Source: Prescottella subtropica
GTDB lineage: Bacteria > Actinomycetota > Actinomycetes > Mycobacteriales > Mycobacteriaceae
Assembly (NCBI RefSeq): GCF_005434945.1
Contig: NZ_SKCH01000007.1
Span: 1-64,000 of the forward strand
DNA: 64,000 nucleotides
Direction of reading: 5' to 3'
Notes under the pieces: model-generated
What the model saw: only the letters and a program-made list of their open reading frames with translations
The model's database searches: none
Told to the model about the DNA's origin: nothing
In this document: positions 36,099-45,728 of the stretch, piece by piece
Layout of the letters: each line of letters opens with the position of its first letter
How positions within the stretch are numbered: the stretch's first letter is position 1
Program-made: the position numbers and the translations under genes

Positions 36099-37139
36099 TC
36101 ACCACGCGTTGAGCGTGTTCAGGATCTGGCCGCGGGAGTGCCACAGCTGATCCGACCAGTAGCCCCACGCGTGCGTGCCGCGTGGCGTGAAATCGTAGGT
36201 GGCCGGGATGCCCAGGCTGTTCAGCCGCATCTCGAACGCCCGGGTGTTGGCCAGCGAGATGGTCTCGAGGCCCATCGCGGTGGACGTGTTGAACGACGTC
36301 GTCAGGCCCGCGGAGCCGGCCGAACCCATCGACCCGGTGTCGGACGAGCCGAGCGATCCGAGGAACCAGCCGGGCGTGTCGTACTGGCCGGGCAGGCCGC
36401 TGCCGGACGAGATGTACATCGACAGCCCGCGCAACTTCTCCGCGTTCACGAACGGGTCGTTGCGCATCCACGCCGGATCCCACGGCGGGCCCCACATGGC
36501 GTCGACGTTGTAGCGGCCGGCGTCGAGCATCGCGATCCGGATCATCTCCCGCATACCGGGCGCGGACAGGTTGAGGTAGCCGGAATACGAGGCCGCGAAC
36601 TTGAACTGGTCACGGTGCCACGCGGCGAGGGTCAGCGCGGCGGAGCCGCCCATCGACAGGCCGGCGACCGCGTTGTTGGTGCGGGAGACGCCGCGAGTCT
36701 CGAGGTAGGCGGGCAGTTCCTGGGTCAGGAACGTCTCCCACTTGTAGGTGTACGGCTGGCTGTTGAAATTGCTGGGGCCGTACCAGTCCGAGTAGAAACT
36801 CGACTCGCCGCCGACCGGCAGCACGAGCGTGAGATTGTCCCGGCGGAACTGATCGAACGCGTTGGTCTCGAACGACCACGCGTTGCGGTCGTCGCGGGCC
36901 CGCATACCGTCGAGCAGGTACAGCGCGGCGTTACCGCCCCGCTCCGCCCACTGGATCTGAACCTTGATCGGCCCCATGCTCGACGGGACCTGTACCTCCT
37001 CGTAGCCACCCCACGGCGCCGCCTGGGCGGTCGCCGGGGTGACTGCCACCGCGAGCGCGGGCGCCAGCAGCGCGGCCGCTCCGAGTCCGGCCAGCCGTTT
37101 CTTCCACCGGTCGGTGAATCTCGGTCTGTGCGTACGCAT
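36099..37139 (-). CDS. Secreted mycolyltransferase (antigen 85 family)
   Basis: 346 residues from ATG 37139, with GGGAAAGG upstream. A Sec signal peptide has hydrophobic core LGAAALLAPALAVAV and cleavage after AQA-APW. Mature-protein motifs are VQVPSSMGPIKVQIQW, LLDGMRARDDRNAW and DWYGPSNFNSQPYTYKWETF. The nucleophile is in AVAGLSMGGSAAL and the terminal His in GTHAWGYW. It transfers mycolic acids from trehalose monomycolate to arabinogalactan or trehalose outside the membrane. A Gly/Ser-rich insert (about 258-285, LGSLGSSDTGSMGSAGSAG) is unusual and resembles linkers in two other secreted proteins of the window. Confidence 0.92.
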   Translation of the reverse strand: MRTHRPRFTDRWKKRLAGLGAAALLAPALAVAVTPATAQAAPWGGYEEVQVPSSMGPIKVQIQWAERGGNAALYLLDGMRARDDRNAWSFETNAFDQFRRDNLTLVLPVGGESSFYSDWYGPSNFNSQPYTYKWETFLTQELPAYLETRGVSRTNNAVAGLSMGGSAALTLAAWHRDQFKFAASYSGYLNLSAPGMREMIRIAMLDAGRYNVDAMWGPPWDPAWMRNDPFVNAEKLRGLSMYISSGSGLPGQYDTPGWFLGSLGSSDTGSMGSAGSAGLTTSFNTSTAMGLETISLANTRAFEMRLNSLGIPATYDFTPRGTHAWGYWSDQLWHSRGQILNTLNAW

Positions 37140-37438
37140 TCGTTCGCCTTTCCCCCAACGATGCCGTCGTCCTCGTCGTCTCACGCCCCCGCGCGGCGGA
37201 CGACCCGGCCCCGTCGATCTCGATGTCTCGTCAGTTTCGTCTCTGGAAGGGTGCCCTCCGGGACGGCGAGCGTCCGGAGAACACAACAAGTTCTACCCGA
37301 TCGTGACCTTTCGGGGGAGTCGCGGATTCGGATCGGGCGTGTGGGCGGGTAGGATCGAACCTCCGACAAGTGTGCAGTCGTACCGCCGTGGGAGTCGTCG
37401 TTTCTGTCACGGCACGCTGCAGAAAGGGGCTCCCACGA
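37140..37438. other. Divergent promoter region, mycolyltransferase / yebC
   Basis: 299 bases without a gene. TAGAAC on the minus strand (37295-37290) is a possible -10 for the mycolyltransferase, and an imperfect hairpin (37255-37279, CTCCGGGACG...CGTCCGGAG) would fall at the start of its long leader. On the plus strand TAGGAT (37350-37355) may serve yebC. Confidence 0.45.
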
Positions 37439-38191
37439 ATGAGCGGCCACTCCAAATGGGCTACCACCAAGCACAAGAAGGCCGTGATCGACGCCAAGCG
37501 CGGCAAGATGTTCGCGAAGCTGATCAAGAACATCGAGGTGGCAGCTCGTACGGGTGGTGGCGATCCGTCGGGTAACCCCACGCTGTTCGACGCCATCCAG
37601 AAGGCCAAGAAGAGCTCGGTCCCGAACGACAACATCGAGCGGGCCCGCAAGCGTGGCGGCGGCGAGGAAGCCGGCGGCGCCGACTGGCAGACCATCATGT
37701 ACGAGGGCTACGGCCCCAACGGTGTCGCCGTCCTGATCGAGTGCCTCACCGACAACCGCAACCGCGCGGCCGGCGAGGTGCGCACCGCGATGACGCGCAA
37801 CGGCGGCAACATGGCCGACCCGGGTTCGGTGTCGTACCTGTTCACCCGCAAGGGTGTCATCGTGCTGGAGAAGAACGGCCGCACCGAGGACGATCTGCTC
37901 GAGATCGTGCTCGAGGCGGGCGCCGAGGAGATCAACGATCTCGGTGAGCAGTTCGAGATCGTGTGCGAGGCCGCCGATTTCATCGCGGTCCGGACCGCGC
38001 TCGTCGACGCCGGCGTCGAGTACGAGTCGGCCGACCCGGACTTCCGGGCATCCGTCGAGGTCCCGGTCGACGCCGAGGGCGCCCGCAAGGTGTTCAAGCT
38101 CGTCGACGCCCTCGAGGACTCCGACGACGTGCAGAACGTCTACACCAACGTCGACCTCTCCGACGAGGTGCTCGCCGAACTCGACGCGTAG
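37439..38191 (+). CDS. YebC/PmpR-family protein
   Basis: 250 residues from ATG 37439, with GAAAGGGG upstream. The conserved start [20 protein letters not shown], then [30 protein letters not shown] and [20 protein letters not shown] show a full-length member. Relatives were described as transcriptional regulators and, more recently, as factors that relieve ribosome stalling on proline stretches. It precedes ruvCAB in many actinobacteria; here a kstD-like gene is inserted between them. Confidence 0.95.
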   Translation: MSGHSKWATTKHKKAVIDAKRGKMFAKLIKNIEVAARTGGGDPSGNPTLFDAIQKAKKSSVPNDNIERARKRGGGEEAGGADWQTIMYEGYGPNGVAVLIECLTDNRNRAAGEVRTAMTRNGGNMADPGSVSYLFTRKGVIVLEKNGRTEDDLLEIVLEAGAEEINDLGEQFEIVCEAADFIAVRTALVDAGVEYESADPDFRASVEVPVDAEGARKVFKLVDALEDSDDVQNVYTNVDLSDEVLAELDA

Positions 38192-38207
38192 CAGCACGAC
38201 GGTCAGC

Positions 38208-38253
38208 GAACTCCCGCCCCCGGAACGGTCACCCGTTCCGCGGGCGGGAGTTC
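38208..38253 (+). terminator. Terminator after yebC
   Basis: GAACTCCCGCC...GGAACGG pairs with CCGTTCC...GGCGGGAGTTC: two stem blocks with a small internal mismatch and a four-base loop. It isolates the inserted kstD-like gene from yebC transcription. Confidence 0.75.
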
Positions 38254-38364
38254 TGCATCCGGCCCGGGATCGGGAATCCTCCCGCCCGGCGGGAAGCACG
38301 ATGGCCGCGGCCGGGTCCCCGTACCTAGCGTTCAGCGCACTATCCCGAGGAACAGGAGAGTGCC

Positions 38365-40080
38365 GTGAGCGACACCAGTGCGAGCAACCGCCGAGAATCG
38401 GCTCCGACCCCCGTGCGTGACGTCACCGTCGACCTGCTCGTCGTCGGGGCGGGGACGGGCATGGCCGCGGCCCTGGCCGCGCACGAACTGGGCCTGTCCA
38501 CGCTGATCGTCGAGAAGACGAAGTACGTCGGCGGGTCGACCGCGCGGTCCGGTGGCGCGTTCTGGATCCCGGCGAACCCGGTGCTGCAGGACGCCGGTGC
38601 CGGGGACACCCTCGAGCGTGCCCGCACGTACGTCCGCTCGGTGGTCGACGGATCCGCGCCGGAGGAGCGGGGGAGCGCGTTCCTCGACCACGGCGCCGCC
38701 ACCGTCGAGATGCTGCGACGGACCACCCCGATGCGGTTCTTCTGGGCCGAGGAGTACTCCGACTACCACCCGGAACTGCCCGGCGGATCCGCGCGGGGCC
38801 GGACCTGTGAGTGCCTGCCCTTCGACGCCTCCGTCCTCGGTGCCGAGCGGTCGCGACTCCGTCCCGGAGTGATGGAGGCTCCGATTCCGATGCCGACGAC
38901 GGGCGCCGACTACAAGTGGATGAACCTCGTCGCGCGGGTGCCGTCCAAGGGCCTGCCGCGCATCGTCAAGCGCGCCGCCCAGGGCATCGGCGGGCTCGCA
39001 CTGAAACGCGAATACATGGCAGGCGGTCAGGCCCTCGCCGCCGGCCTGTTCGCCGGCGTGCTCGACGCCGGGATCCCGGTCTGGACCGAGACGTCCCTGA
39101 CCCGCCTGGTCACCGAGGGGGACGCGGTGACCGGTGCGGTCGTCGTCCGGGGCGGGCAGGAGGTGACCGTGACGGCCCGCCGCGGCGTCGTCCTCGCCAC
39201 CGGCGGCTTCGACCACGACATGGCCATGCGCCACAAGTTCCAGTCGGAGAATCTCGTGGACCACGAGAGTTTCGGCGCGGAGGGCAACACCGGCGACGGG
39301 ATCCGCATCGCCCAGCAGGTGGGTGCCGGCACCGGACTGATGGACCAGGCGTGGTGGTTCCCCGCCGTTGCGGCACTGCCCGGCAAGGATCCCCTGGTCA
39401 TGCTGGCGGAACGGTCGCTGCCCGGGTCGTTCATCGTCGATCACACCGGCCGCCGGTTCGTCAACGAGTCCACGGACTACATGTCGTTCGGCCAGCGGAT
39501 CCTCGAGCGGGAACGTGCCGGCGACCCCGTCGAGTCGATGTGGATCGTCTTCGACCAGGCGTACCGCAACAGCTACATCTTCGCGGCGGGACTCTTCCCC
39601 CGACAGCCGCTGCCCCCGTCCTGGTACGACGCCGGCATCGCCCACCTGTCGTCCGACCCCGGGGAACTCGCCCGCTCGGCGGGTCTGCCGGAGGGCGCGT
39701 TCACGGAGACGTTCCGGCGGTTCAACGAGGCCGCGGCGGCCGGTGTCGACTCGGACTTCCGTCGTGGCGCCAGTGCCTACGACCGCTACTACGGCGATCC
39801 GACGGTCACCCCGAACCCGAACCTGCGGCCGTTGACCAAGGGGCCGTACTACGCGGTCCGGATGACACTCAGCGACCTCGGCACGTGCGGCGGGGTCCGG
39901 GCCGACGAACGGGGGCGCGTCGTCCGCGAGGACGGCAGCACCGTCCCGGGGCTCTACGCGATCGGCAACACGGCGGCCAACGTGTTCGGCGACAAGTATC
40001 CCGGTGCGGGAGCGACGATCGGGCAGGGACTCGTGTACGGCTACATCGCCGCCCACGACGCCGCACGGCGCGCCGTCTGA
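38365..40080 (+). CDS. KstD-like flavoprotein (3-ketosteroid dehydrogenase / fumarate-reductase family)
   Basis: 571 residues. N-terminal FAD motif VDLLVVGAGTGMAAALAA; catalytic-site regions SDYHPELPGG (Tyr119-like), KGPYYAVRMTLSDLGTCGG (Tyr487/Gly491-like by comparison with Rhodococcus KstD1 from memory), and the C-terminal FAD loop GNTAANVFGDKYPGAGATIG. These favour a 3-ketosteroid-delta1- or delta4-dehydrogenase over a fumarate reductase. The exact steroid specificity is not decidable here. No KstR-type box was seen upstream. It interrupts the yebC-ruvCAB order and is bounded by a terminator on its left. Confidence 0.85.
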   Translation: MSDTSASNRRESAPTPVRDVTVDLLVVGAGTGMAAALAAHELGLSTLIVEKTKYVGGSTARSGGAFWIPANPVLQDAGAGDTLERARTYVRSVVDGSAPEERGSAFLDHGAATVEMLRRTTPMRFFWAEEYSDYHPELPGGSARGRTCECLPFDASVLGAERSRLRPGVMEAPIPMPTTGADYKWMNLVARVPSKGLPRIVKRAAQGIGGLALKREYMAGGQALAAGLFAGVLDAGIPVWTETSLTRLVTEGDAVTGAVVVRGGQEVTVTARRGVVLATGGFDHDMAMRHKFQSENLVDHESFGAEGNTGDGIRIAQQVGAGTGLMDQAWWFPAVAALPGKDPLVMLAERSLPGSFIVDHTGRRFVNESTDYMSFGQRILERERAGDPVESMWIVFDQAYRNSYIFAAGLFPRQPLPPSWYDAGIAHLSSDPGELARSAGLPEGAFTETFRRFNEAAAAGVDSDFRRGASAYDRYYGDPTVTPNPNLRPLTKGPYYAVRMTLSDLGTCGGVRADERGRVVREDGSTVPGLYAIGNTAANVFGDKYPGAGATIGQGLVYGYIAAHDAARRAV

Positions 40081-40158
40081 CCCACGGCGCTCGCCGCCCG
40101 CGCCCACCTCCCGCTATGATCGAACAACTGTTCGGAGAAATGTGCGAGAGGTGGGCGC

Positions 40159-40740
40159 GTGCGTGTTTTCGGGGTCGATCCGGGTCTGACGCGCTGCGGG
40201 TTCGGGGTCGTCGACACCGGCCGGGGACGTGAGGTGACACCGGTCGCGGTCGACGTGATCCGGACGCCACCCGACATGGAGCTGGCGTCCCGGCTGCTCG
40301 GGATCTCGAACGCGGCCGAGGAGTGGCTCGACCGCTACCGGCCGACGGTCGTCGCCGTCGAACGGGTGTTCTCGCAGCACAACGTGCGCACCGCTATGGG
40401 CACCGCGCAGGCCGGCGGCGTGGTGGCCCTGGCCGCGGCCAAACGTGGCATCCCGGTGTGTTTCCACACGCCGAGCCAGGTCAAGGCGGCGGTCACCGGC
40501 AGCGGTACCGCCGACAAGAAGCAGGTCACCGCGATGGTCACCCGCATCCTCGGACTCGACACCGCACCCAGGCCCGCCGACGCGGCCGACGCCCTCGCGC
40601 TCGCGATCTGCCACTGTTGGCGCGCGCCGATGCTCGACCGGATGGCAGCCGCCGAAGCCGCGGCCGCCGAACAGAAACGACGCTACGAAATGCGGCTGGC
40701 GGCCGTGCGCACGCCGGCCGGGAAGACGGGACCACGGTGA
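40159..40740 (+). CDS. ruvC: Holliday-junction resolvase RuvC
   Basis: 193 residues from GTG 40159. Acidic catalytic residues are visible in [35 protein letters not shown] and [14 protein letters not shown]. It cuts four-way junctions after RuvAB branch migration. The gene starts the ruvC-ruvA-ruvB operon, as in Rv2594c-Rv2592c. Confidence 0.97.
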   Translation: MRVFGVDPGLTRCGFGVVDTGRGREVTPVAVDVIRTPPDMELASRLLGISNAAEEWLDRYRPTVVAVERVFSQHNVRTAMGTAQAGGVVALAAAKRGIPVCFHTPSQVKAAVTGSGTADKKQVTAMVTRILGLDTAPRPADAADALALAICHCWRAPMLDRMAAAEAAAAEQKRRYEMRLAAVRTPAGKTGPR

Positions 40741-40753
40741 AGGCGGGAACACA

Positions 40754-41356
40754 GTGATTGCTTCGGTACGGGGTGAGGTCCTCGACATCGGCCTCGACCA
40801 CGCGGTCATCGAGGCGGCCGGCGTCGGCTACCGGCTCAACACCACCCCCGCGACACTGGCGACGCTGCGCCGCGGAGAGGAGTCCCGGCTGCTGACGACG
40901 ATGATCGTCCGCGAGGACTCGATGACGCTGTACGGGTTCGCCGACGCCGAGTCCCGCGACCTGTTCGGGCTGCTGCAGACCGTGACCGGGGTGGGGCCGC
41001 GGCTCGCGATGGCCGTGCTGGCCGTCCTCGAACCGGACGCGCTGCGGACGGCGCTCGTCGACGGCAACATCACCGCCCTCACCCGGGTACCCGGGATCGG
41101 TAAGCGCGGCGCCGAACGGATGATCGTCGAACTGCGCGACAAGGTCGAGTCGGTGGTCACCGAGACCGGGCTGCCCGGTGCGCCCGGCGGTGCGGCCGGT
41201 GGCCTGCGCGACCAGGTCGTCGAGGCGCTCGTCGGACTCGGGTTCCGGGCCGACCAGGCGGAGAAGGCCACCGACACCGTCGTCGCCGCGGATCCGGAGG
41301 CGGCCACCGCGGCGGTGCTGCGGTCCGCGCTCGCCCTGCTGGGGAAGACCCGATGA
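40754..41356 (+). CDS. ruvA: Holliday-junction DNA helicase subunit RuvA
   Basis: 200 residues from GTG 40754. OB-fold start [20 protein letters not shown], helix-hairpin-helix motifs [13 protein letters not shown] and [15 protein letters not shown], and a C-terminal RuvB-binding domain (about 150-200). It binds the junction and recruits RuvB. The stop overlaps the ruvB start as ATGA. Confidence 0.97.
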   Translation: MIASVRGEVLDIGLDHAVIEAAGVGYRLNTTPATLATLRRGEESRLLTTMIVREDSMTLYGFADAESRDLFGLLQTVTGVGPRLAMAVLAVLEPDALRTALVDGNITALTRVPGIGKRGAERMIVELRDKVESVVTETGLPGAPGGAAGGLRDQVVEALVGLGFRADQAEKATDTVVAADPEAATAAVLRSALALLGKTR

Positions 41357-42441
41357 CCGGAGAGTTCGACGACGAATCCGCGGTGACCGCCGAGTTCGTC
41401 CGGTCCGACGGTGAGATCGAGGCGAGCCTGCGCCCGAAGTCGCTGTCCGACTTCATCGGTCAACCCCGCGTCCTCGAACAGTTGCAGCTCGTCCTCACCG
41501 GTGCCAAACTGCGCGGCGGCACCCCCGACCACGTCCTGCTGTCCGGGCCGCCCGGCCTCGGCAAGACCAGCATGGCGATGATCATCGCCGCCGAGTTGGG
41601 GACGTCGCTGCGGCTGACGTCCGGGCCGGCCCTGGAACGCGCCGGGGATCTGGCGGCGATGCTGAGCAACCTCGTCGAGGGCGACGTGCTGTTCATCGAC
41701 GAGATCCACCGCATGGCCCGGCCCGCCGAGGAGATGCTGTACCTGGCGATGGAGGACTTCCGGGTCGACGTCGTCGTCGGCAAGGGTCCGGGGGCCACGT
41801 CGATTCCCCTGGACATCGCGCCGTTCACGCTCGTCGGCGCGACCACCCGTTCGGGTGCGCTCACCGGCCCGCTGCGCGACCGGTTCGGGTTCACCGCCCA
41901 CATGGACTTCTACGAGCCCGACGAGTTGCAGCGGATCCTGCTGCGCTCGGCCGGCATCCTCGGCGTCGAGTTGGGGGAGGAGGCGAGCGCCGAGATCGCC
42001 GGCCGGTCCCGCGGCACGCCGCGCATCGCCAACCGGCTGCTGCGCCGGGTCCGCGACTACGCGGAGGTCCGTGCCGACGGCGTCGTCACCCGTGACATCG
42101 CCAGGGCCGCGCTCGCGGTGTACGACGTCGACGTGCTCGGGCTGGACCGGCTGGACCGGGCGGTGCTCGGTGCACTGGTCCGCAGTTTCGGTGGTGGGCC
42201 GGTGGGCGTGTCGACGCTCGCGGTCGCGGTCGGGGAGGAGCCGAGCACCGTCGAGGAGGTGTGCGAGCCGTTCCTGGTGCGCGCCGGGATGATCGCCCGG
42301 ACCCCGCGGGGTCGGGTCGCGACGGCCGCGGCGTGGGCGCAACTCGGGCTGACACCGCCGCCGGACGCCGCGATCGGCGGGATCGAGGTGCGGGCGCGGG
42401 AGCCGCAGTTGGGCGCGTTCGACGGTGATGTCCCCATTTGA
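41353..42441 (+). CDS. ruvB: Holliday-junction DNA helicase ATPase RuvB
   Basis: 362 residues. Walker [14 protein letters not shown], Walker [11 protein letters not shown], sensor 1 LVGATTRSG, and a winged-helix C-terminus (from about 260). It is the hexameric motor of branch migration. Full length and without anomalies. Confidence 0.98.
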   Translation: MTGEFDDESAVTAEFVRSDGEIEASLRPKSLSDFIGQPRVLEQLQLVLTGAKLRGGTPDHVLLSGPPGLGKTSMAMIIAAELGTSLRLTSGPALERAGDLAAMLSNLVEGDVLFIDEIHRMARPAEEMLYLAMEDFRVDVVVGKGPGATSIPLDIAPFTLVGATTRSGALTGPLRDRFGFTAHMDFYEPDELQRILLRSAGILGVELGEEASAEIAGRSRGTPRIANRLLRRVRDYAEVRADGVVTRDIARAALAVYDVDVLGLDRLDRAVLGALVRSFGGGPVGVSTLAVAVGEEPSTVEEVCEPFLVRAGMIARTPRGRVATAAAWAQLGLTPPPDAAIGGIEVRAREPQLGAFDGDVPI

Positions 42442-42545
42442 CGGGGTGCGCAATGGCACACTGGAAGCGCACGGTCGCCGACCCGGCTCCGTGACGTAGC
42501 TCCGTGACCACACCCGTGTGACGAAAACCGAGGACTGACTTCCTG

Positions 42546-42875
42546 ATGGAAATGCTTTTTCCCCTTCTGATTCTCGTTCTGCTGGTGCCGATGTTCCTCG
42601 GCATCCGGCGTCAGAAGAAGGAGATGAAGAAGACCGTCGAACTCCAGGATTCGCTGGCGATCGGTGACCGGGTGATGACGACGGCCGGCCTGCACGCCAC
42701 CGTCGCCGGTCTCGCCGACGGCACCGTCGACCTCGAGATCGCCCCCGGCGTCGTCACCACGTGGTCGCGCATGGTCATCCGCGAGCGCCTCACCGAGGAT
42801 GCGGCCGAAGGCTCGCAGCTCGGCCACAGCGAGGAGACCCCGGACGACACGCAGCGTCGTCTCGACGGCGAATAG
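42546..42875 (+). CDS. yajC: Preprotein translocase subunit YajC
   Basis: 109 residues: one N-terminal membrane helix (LFPLLILVLLVPMFLGI), the basic RRQKKEMKK patch, then the YajC domain (LQDSLAIGDRVMTTAGLHAT). It associates with SecDF. ATG 42546 follows GAGGA at about ten bases. A terminator lies between it and secD. Confidence 0.93.
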   Translation: MEMLFPLLILVLLVPMFLGIRRQKKEMKKTVELQDSLAIGDRVMTTAGLHATVAGLADGTVDLEIAPGVVTTWSRMVIRERLTEDAAEGSQLGHSEETPDDTQRRLDGE

Positions 42876-42883
42876 GCGTCACC

Positions 42884-42924
42884 CGCCCCCTCCGGCAGGT
42901 TCTGCAGACCTGCCGGAGGGGGCG
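42884..42924 (+). terminator. Terminator hairpin between yajC and secD
   Basis: 17-bp perfect arms (CGCCCCCTCCGGCAGGT and complement at 42908-42924), loop of seven. A second partial inverted repeat (GTGTCC...GGACAC, 42924-42955) follows directly. secD therefore likely has its own promoter or is reached by regulated read-through. Confidence 0.8.
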
Positions 42925-43013
42925 TGTCCGCGTGGGGTCCTGTGCGCGTGGACACGACCATCTGCTAGCTATTGCGTCAATCACGAAGAACGCATCGAGG
43001 AGACAGACAGACC

Positions 43014-44585
43014 GTGGCACCTTCGACAGGATCGGTGCACCCAGTGCGCGCGCTCACCGTTTTCGCGGTGATCGTCGCGGCACTGTATGCCCTGGTCTTC
43101 TTCACCGGAGACAAGTCCCCGACCCCGGAACTGGGGATCGACCTGCAAGGTGGGACACGCGTCACCCTCACCGCCCGGACCCCGGACGGCAGTACCCCCG
43201 GCCAGGACAGCCTGCGGCAGGCGCAGCAGATCATCGAGACCCGCGTCAACGGTCTCGGTGTGTCCGGCTCGGAGGTCGTCGTCGACGGCGACAACCTGGT
43301 GATCACCGTCCCCGGCGACGACAGCTCGCAAGCCAAGTCGCTGGGGCAGACGGCCCGGCTGTACATCCGGCCGGCCCTCGGCTCGCAGCAGGCGCCCGCG
43401 CCGGGCAGCGTGCCCGCACCGGAGGCGCCCGCCGAGGGGGCACCCGAACAGGGGTCGCCGGAGGCCGCGGCCGCGGAGATCGCCAAGGCCAAGGAGACCC
43501 GGCAGAGCCAGGATCCGACCGTGCAGCAGCAGGCGATGGCCGCGCTGGACTGCTCGGCGCCGGATCCGCTGCAGGGCAACGACGATCCGGCGCTGCCGCT
43601 CGTCGCGTGCTCCACCGACGGCACCGCCGTCTACCTGCTCGCCCCGAGCATCATCGACGGCCAGGAGATCTCGGACGCCACGTCCGGGTTCAACACCCAG
43701 CAGTCGCGCTACGAGGTGAGCCTGAGCTTCAAGTCCGGTGGCAGCTCCACGTGGGCGCAGTTCACGGCCGACAACATCGGCAAGCAGGCCGCGTTCACGC
43801 TCGACTCGAAGGTCGTCAGCGCGCCCGTCGTGCAGGGCGCCACCCCGGCCGGCAGTTCGACGTCGATCACCGGCCAGTTCACGCAGACGCAGGCGCAGGA
43901 ACTGGCGAACACCCTCAAGTACGGCTCGCTGCCGCTGTCGTTCTCGGCGTCCGAGGCCGAGACGGTGTCCGCGACCCTGGGTCTGGCGTCGCTCGAGGCC
44001 GGTCTGATCGCCGGCGCCGTCGGCCTGGTGCTGGTGCTGGTGTACTGTCTGATCTACTACCGCATGCTCGGCCTGCTGACCGCGCTGTCGCTGATCCTGT
44101 CCGGGGTGATGGTGTACGCGGTGATGGTGCTCCTCGGCCGCTACATCGGGTTCACCCTCGACCTCGCGGGCATCGCCGGCCTCATCATCGGTATCGGCAT
44201 GACCGCCGACTCGTTCGTGGTGTTCTTCGAACGCATCAAGGACGAGATGCGTGAGGGCCGCAGCTTCCGCTCCGCCGTCCCGCGCGGCTGGGCGCGGGCC
44301 CGCCGCACCGTCCTGTCCGGCAACGCCGTCAGCTTCATCGCCGCCGCCGTGCTGTACGTGCTGGCGGTCGGCCAGGTGCGCGGCTTCGCGTTCACCCTCG
44401 GCCTGACGACGATCCTCGACGTGGTCGTGGTGTTCCTGGTGACGTGGCCGCTGGTGTACATGGCGTCGAAGTCCAAGTTCTGGTCCAAGCCGGGTGTCAA
44501 CGGTCTCGGTGCCGTCGCGCAGGTCGCGCGGGAACGCAAGCAGGTCGCGGCGTCGGCCACCACCTCGCCCGAGACGGAGGCATGA
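43014..44585 (+). CDS. secD: Protein translocase subunit SecD
   Basis: 523 residues from GTG 43014, ten bases after GAGGAGA. First TM helix ([18 protein letters not shown]), P1 domain starting [15 protein letters not shown], a Pro/Ala/Glu-rich insert at about 125-160 typical of actinobacteria, and five C-terminal TM helices with [20 protein letters not shown]. It uses the proton gradient to pull exported proteins after SecYEG. Stop overlaps secF ATG (ATGA). Confidence 0.96.
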   Translation: MAPSTGSVHPVRALTVFAVIVAALYALVFFTGDKSPTPELGIDLQGGTRVTLTARTPDGSTPGQDSLRQAQQIIETRVNGLGVSGSEVVVDGDNLVITVPGDDSSQAKSLGQTARLYIRPALGSQQAPAPGSVPAPEAPAEGAPEQGSPEAAAAEIAKAKETRQSQDPTVQQQAMAALDCSAPDPLQGNDDPALPLVACSTDGTAVYLLAPSIIDGQEISDATSGFNTQQSRYEVSLSFKSGGSSTWAQFTADNIGKQAAFTLDSKVVSAPVVQGATPAGSSTSITGQFTQTQAQELANTLKYGSLPLSFSASEAETVSATLGLASLEAGLIAGAVGLVLVLVYCLIYYRMLGLLTALSLILSGVMVYAVMVLLGRYIGFTLDLAGIAGLIIGIGMTADSFVVFFERIKDEMREGRSFRSAVPRGWARARRTVLSGNAVSFIAAAVLYVLAVGQVRGFAFTLGLTTILDVVVVFLVTWPLVYMASKSKFWSKPGVNGLGAVAQVARERKQVAASATTSPETEA

Positions 44586-45724
44586 GCATGACCGAGTCGA
44601 ACACCTCCGGTGCTGTGCTGCCGCACCACAGTTGGCTGCAGCGGCTGTACACCGGTACCGGCGGCTTCGAGGTCATCGGACGCCGCAAGTTCTACTACTG
44701 GCTGACCGGCGTCATCGTCGGCCTGTCGCTGCTGAGCATCGTGGTGCGCGGCTTCACCCTCGGCATCGAGTTCGAGGGCGGCACCCGCATCCAGTTCCCG
44801 GCCCCCGACGGGGTGAGTACCTCGCAGGTCGAGACCGTGTACGCCGACGCGCTCGGCACCGACCCGGTGTCGGTGCAGACCGTCGGATCGGGCGCGAGTT
44901 CGTCGGTGGAGATCCGGTCCGAGGCCCTCGACGCGGGGCAGGTGAACACGCTGCAGAACGCGCTGTTCGACGCCTTCCACCCCACGGACAAGAACGGTGA
45001 CGCCTCGAAGAGCGCGATCAGCGTCGCCGACGTCAGTGAGACGTGGGGCGGCCAGATCACGAAGAAGGCGCTCATCGCGCTCATCGTGTTCCTGGTGATC
45101 GTCAGTATCTACATCGCGATCCGCTTCGAACGGGACATGGCGATCGCGGCGATCATCTCGCTGTTCTTCGACATGATCGTCACCGCCGGCATCTACTCGC
45201 TGATCGGTTTCGAGGTCACCCCCGCCACCGTGATCGGTCTGCTCACCATCCTCGGCTTCTCGCTGTACGACACGGTCGTCGTGTTCGACAAGGTCGAGGA
45301 GAACACCCGCGGCGTGCTGCACCTGAACCGGCGCACCTACGCCGAGCAGGCCAACCTCGCCGTGAACCAGACCCTCATGCGGTCCATCAACACCACCGTC
45401 ATCTCGGTGCTGCCGGTCATCGGCCTCATGGTGGTCGCGGTGTGGCTGCTCGGGGTGGGCACCCTCAAGGACCTGGCGCTGGTGCAGCTCGTCGGCATCC
45501 TCGTCGGCGCCTACTCGTCGATCTTCACGGCGACCCCGCTGCTGGTGTCGATCAAGGAACGGTGGGGTCCGGTGGCCGCGCACACCGAGAAGGTGCTCGG
45601 TAAGCGGGCCGCCGCCGGCACGGTGACCGCCCCGGGTGTCGCACCGGCGGTGCGGGCAGCCGCACCGGTCACCCCGCAGGTGGGTGCGACACCGACCGGG
45701 AAGCGCAACAAGAAGAGGCACTGA
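44582..45724 (+). CDS. secF: Protein translocase subunit SecF
   Basis: 380 residues from ATG 44582; ATG 44588 two codons later is possible. TM1 ([18 protein letters not shown]), [13 protein letters not shown], then the RND-type helices with [19 protein letters not shown] and [12 protein letters not shown]. The C-terminal tail is basic. It forms the SecDF complex with the preceding gene. Confidence 0.96.
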   Translation: MSMTESNTSGAVLPHHSWLQRLYTGTGGFEVIGRRKFYYWLTGVIVGLSLLSIVVRGFTLGIEFEGGTRIQFPAPDGVSTSQVETVYADALGTDPVSVQTVGSGASSSVEIRSEALDAGQVNTLQNALFDAFHPTDKNGDASKSAISVADVSETWGGQITKKALIALIVFLVIVSIYIAIRFERDMAIAAIISLFFDMIVTAGIYSLIGFEVTPATVIGLLTILGFSLYDTVVVFDKVEENTRGVLHLNRRTYAEQANLAVNQTLMRSINTTVISVLPVIGLMVVAVWLLGVGTLKDLALVQLVGILVGAYSSIFTATPLLVSIKERWGPVAAHTEKVLGKRAAAGTVTAPGVAPAVRAAAPVTPQVGATPTGKRNKKRH

Positions 45725-45728
45725 GACG

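Noticed and set aside
38340-38364. KstR-type box upstream of the KstD-like gene
   Set aside because: Searched for TnnAACnnGTTnnA between 38254 and 38364; no match.
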